Source of the DNA: Psychrobacter aestuarii
GTDB taxonomy: Bacteria > Pseudomonadota > Gammaproteobacteria > Pseudomonadales > Moraxellaceae
Direction: 5' to 3'
Length of the DNA: 64,000 nucleotides
Assembly (NCBI RefSeq): GCF_904846035.1
Contig: NZ_CAJGYT010000001.1
Coordinates: 558,001 to 622,000, forward strand
This document shows, one piece after another, positions 63,050-64,000 of the stretch. The stretch's first letter is position 1. Each line of letters begins with the position of its first letter. The notes under the pieces were generated by a model that saw only the letters and a program-made list of their open reading frames with translations, was not told the DNA's origin and made no database searches. A program made the position numbers and the translations under genes.

Positions 63050-64000
63050 TTACTCCCCGTCCACACCATCAGCCATCAGCGCTTGTAACGTTTGGGTCGC
63101 CTTTAGCCCATTACCCGTGATAATGCCAACTGTGACTTGTCCTGCAAGGATTTGCTGCATTTCTAACAAGCGCTTGATACCCGCAAAAGCAACTGCGGAT
63201 GTCGGTTCGATAAAGAAGCCTTGCTTGCCCATCATATGTAGCGCTGCTTTGATTTCTGGCTCGCTCACAGTAATAAAGCCGCCTTTGGACTCACGCACGA
63301 ACTCAATGATTTCAGACATTCTTGATGAGCGCTGGATTTTGATGCCTTCGGCAAGGGTATCGGTCGCGTCAATGGTAATTTTTTCATTATTAAACTGCTG
63401 CACAAAAGGCTGAATGCCTGTCATTTGTACACCAAATAGCCGCGGTAATTTGTCTATAGCGCCGCCGCGCAGCAATTCTATAAAACCCAAATAAGCACCC
63501 GCTAATAAACTGCCATTACCTGCAGGTACAATGAAATTATCTGGCGCTCGGTAGCCGCACTGCTCCCAAATCTCATAAGCAATGGACTTGACGCCCTCAA
63601 TAAATAGCGGATGCCAATTATGACCCACATAGTGGCTGTCATGGGTTACGCTACTGTTCATCGCCGCCTGCGCCACGTCCTCTCGCGTGCCTGCGACCTC
63701 AAAACAGCGCGCGCCATACATGCGCGTTTGCACCGTTTTTCCCAATGACGTTCCTGCGGGCACAAAAATATTGCAAATCAAGCCGCCTTTTGCCGCGTAG
63801 CCTGCATACGCTGAGCCGCCATTGCCGCTTGAGTCCTCGGAGATGTTGCGAATGCCTTGTGCGTATAAATGGTTGATGACCATTGCCGCGCCACGGTCTT
63901 TAAAAGAGCCTGTCGGCATGAGCGAATCCATCTTGACCAAAATATCCACCTGCCCAATTTTGGCAGTGGCTAGAGGCGTGATGGTCTCATTAAAGGCAAT
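63050..64000 (-). CDS. PLP-dependent threonine synthase/threonine dehydratase-like enzyme (N-terminus beyond window)
   Basis: Fold-type II PLP enzyme. The visible 316 residues start with ITPLATAKIGQVDILVKMDS and carry the PLP lysine in PTGSFKDRGAAMVINHL, SSGNGGSAYAGYAAKGG, a FIVPAGNGSLLAGAYLGF glycine loop and IEPTSAVAFAGIKRL. The frame is open through the right edge, so the true start lies outside; the GTG at 63947-63949 is internal to the conserved N-terminal region. Family likeness is to threonine synthases and related lyases; the reaction cannot be fixed. It precedes ridA, probably in one operon. Confidence 0.85.
   Translation of the reverse strand: MAFNETITPLATAKIGQVDILVKMDSLMPTGSFKDRGAAMVINHLYAQGIRNISEDSSGNGGSAYAGYAAKGGLICNIFVPAGTSLGKTVQTRMYGARCFEVAGTREDVAQAAMNSSVTHDSHYVGHNWHPLFIEGVKSIAYEIWEQCGYRAPDNFIVPAGNGSLLAGAYLGFIELLRGGAIDKLPRLFGVQMTGIQPFVQQFNNEKITIDATDTLAEGIKIQRSSRMSEIIEFVRESKGGFITVSEPEIKAALHMMGKQGFFIEPTSAVAFAGIKRLLEMQQILAGQVTVGIITGNGLKATQTLQALMADGVDGE

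Overview
The window looks like chromosomal DNA of a gammaproteobacterium of the Moraxellaceae, most likely Psychrobacter or a close relative. This is an inference from gene content and gene order: leuC/leuD/leuB with fimV and truA nearby, petABC followed by sspA/sspB, and dcd and apbC next to a divergent metG. Base composition is near half G+C by eye, and gene density is high. Almost everything is housekeeping or ordinary accessory function. No prophage, integron, restriction system, CRISPR array, rRNA or intact insertion sequence is visible.

Layout. 1-8.8 kb: tail of an unidentified gene, RNA cyclase rtcA, a membrane-anchored FMN glutamate-synthase-like protein, a lipoprotein glycosidase, ychF, a histidine-rich lipoprotein behind a strong Zur-box match, a dGTPase and a FabR-like regulator. 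8.8-15.6 kb: type II secretion minor pseudopilins gspHIJK, a TetR regulator with a palindromic operator candidate, tatD and the secretion ATPase gspE, all on the minus strand. 15.7-24.1 kb: trmO, fpr, tRNA-Leu(CAA), a VOC protein, a K+/H+ antiporter, an overlapping marR / siderophore-interacting protein / dinB operon, and queA. 24.3-30 kb: FimV encoded as two consecutive genes, an asparaginase, truA and infA. 30-37.3 kb: an L,D-transpeptidase and the leucine genes leuC-leuD-(lipoprotein)-leuB, divergent from a LysR gene. 37.8-44.1 kb: putP, a FadL-family porin, slyX and uup. 44.6-53 kb: petABC, sspAB, a 170-bp MITE-like element, dcd, apbC and metG. 53.2-57.4 kb: an ABC importer with two tandem binding lipoproteins. 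57.4-60.8 kb: LysR, DoxX, pirin and glutathionyl-hydroquinone reductase, probably a quinone/electrophile response unit. 60.9-64 kb: a thiopurine methyltransferase, a second LysR, RidA and a PLP enzyme cut by the window edge.

How the parts work together. gspHIJK and gspE supply the pseudopilus tip and motor of a type II secretion system whose other genes lie elsewhere. petABC is the complete cytochrome bc1 complex. sspA/sspB link stringent-response transcription with ClpXP proteolysis. leuB/C/D perform the isomerase and dehydrogenase steps of leucine synthesis. The most unusual signals are regulatory or architectural: the Zur-box histidine-rich lipoprotein with an MliC-like C-terminus, the split FimV, palindromes of the form TGAC-N6-GTCA in three promoter regions, an orphan intrinsic terminator upstream of the antiporter, and the small inverted-repeat element after sspB.
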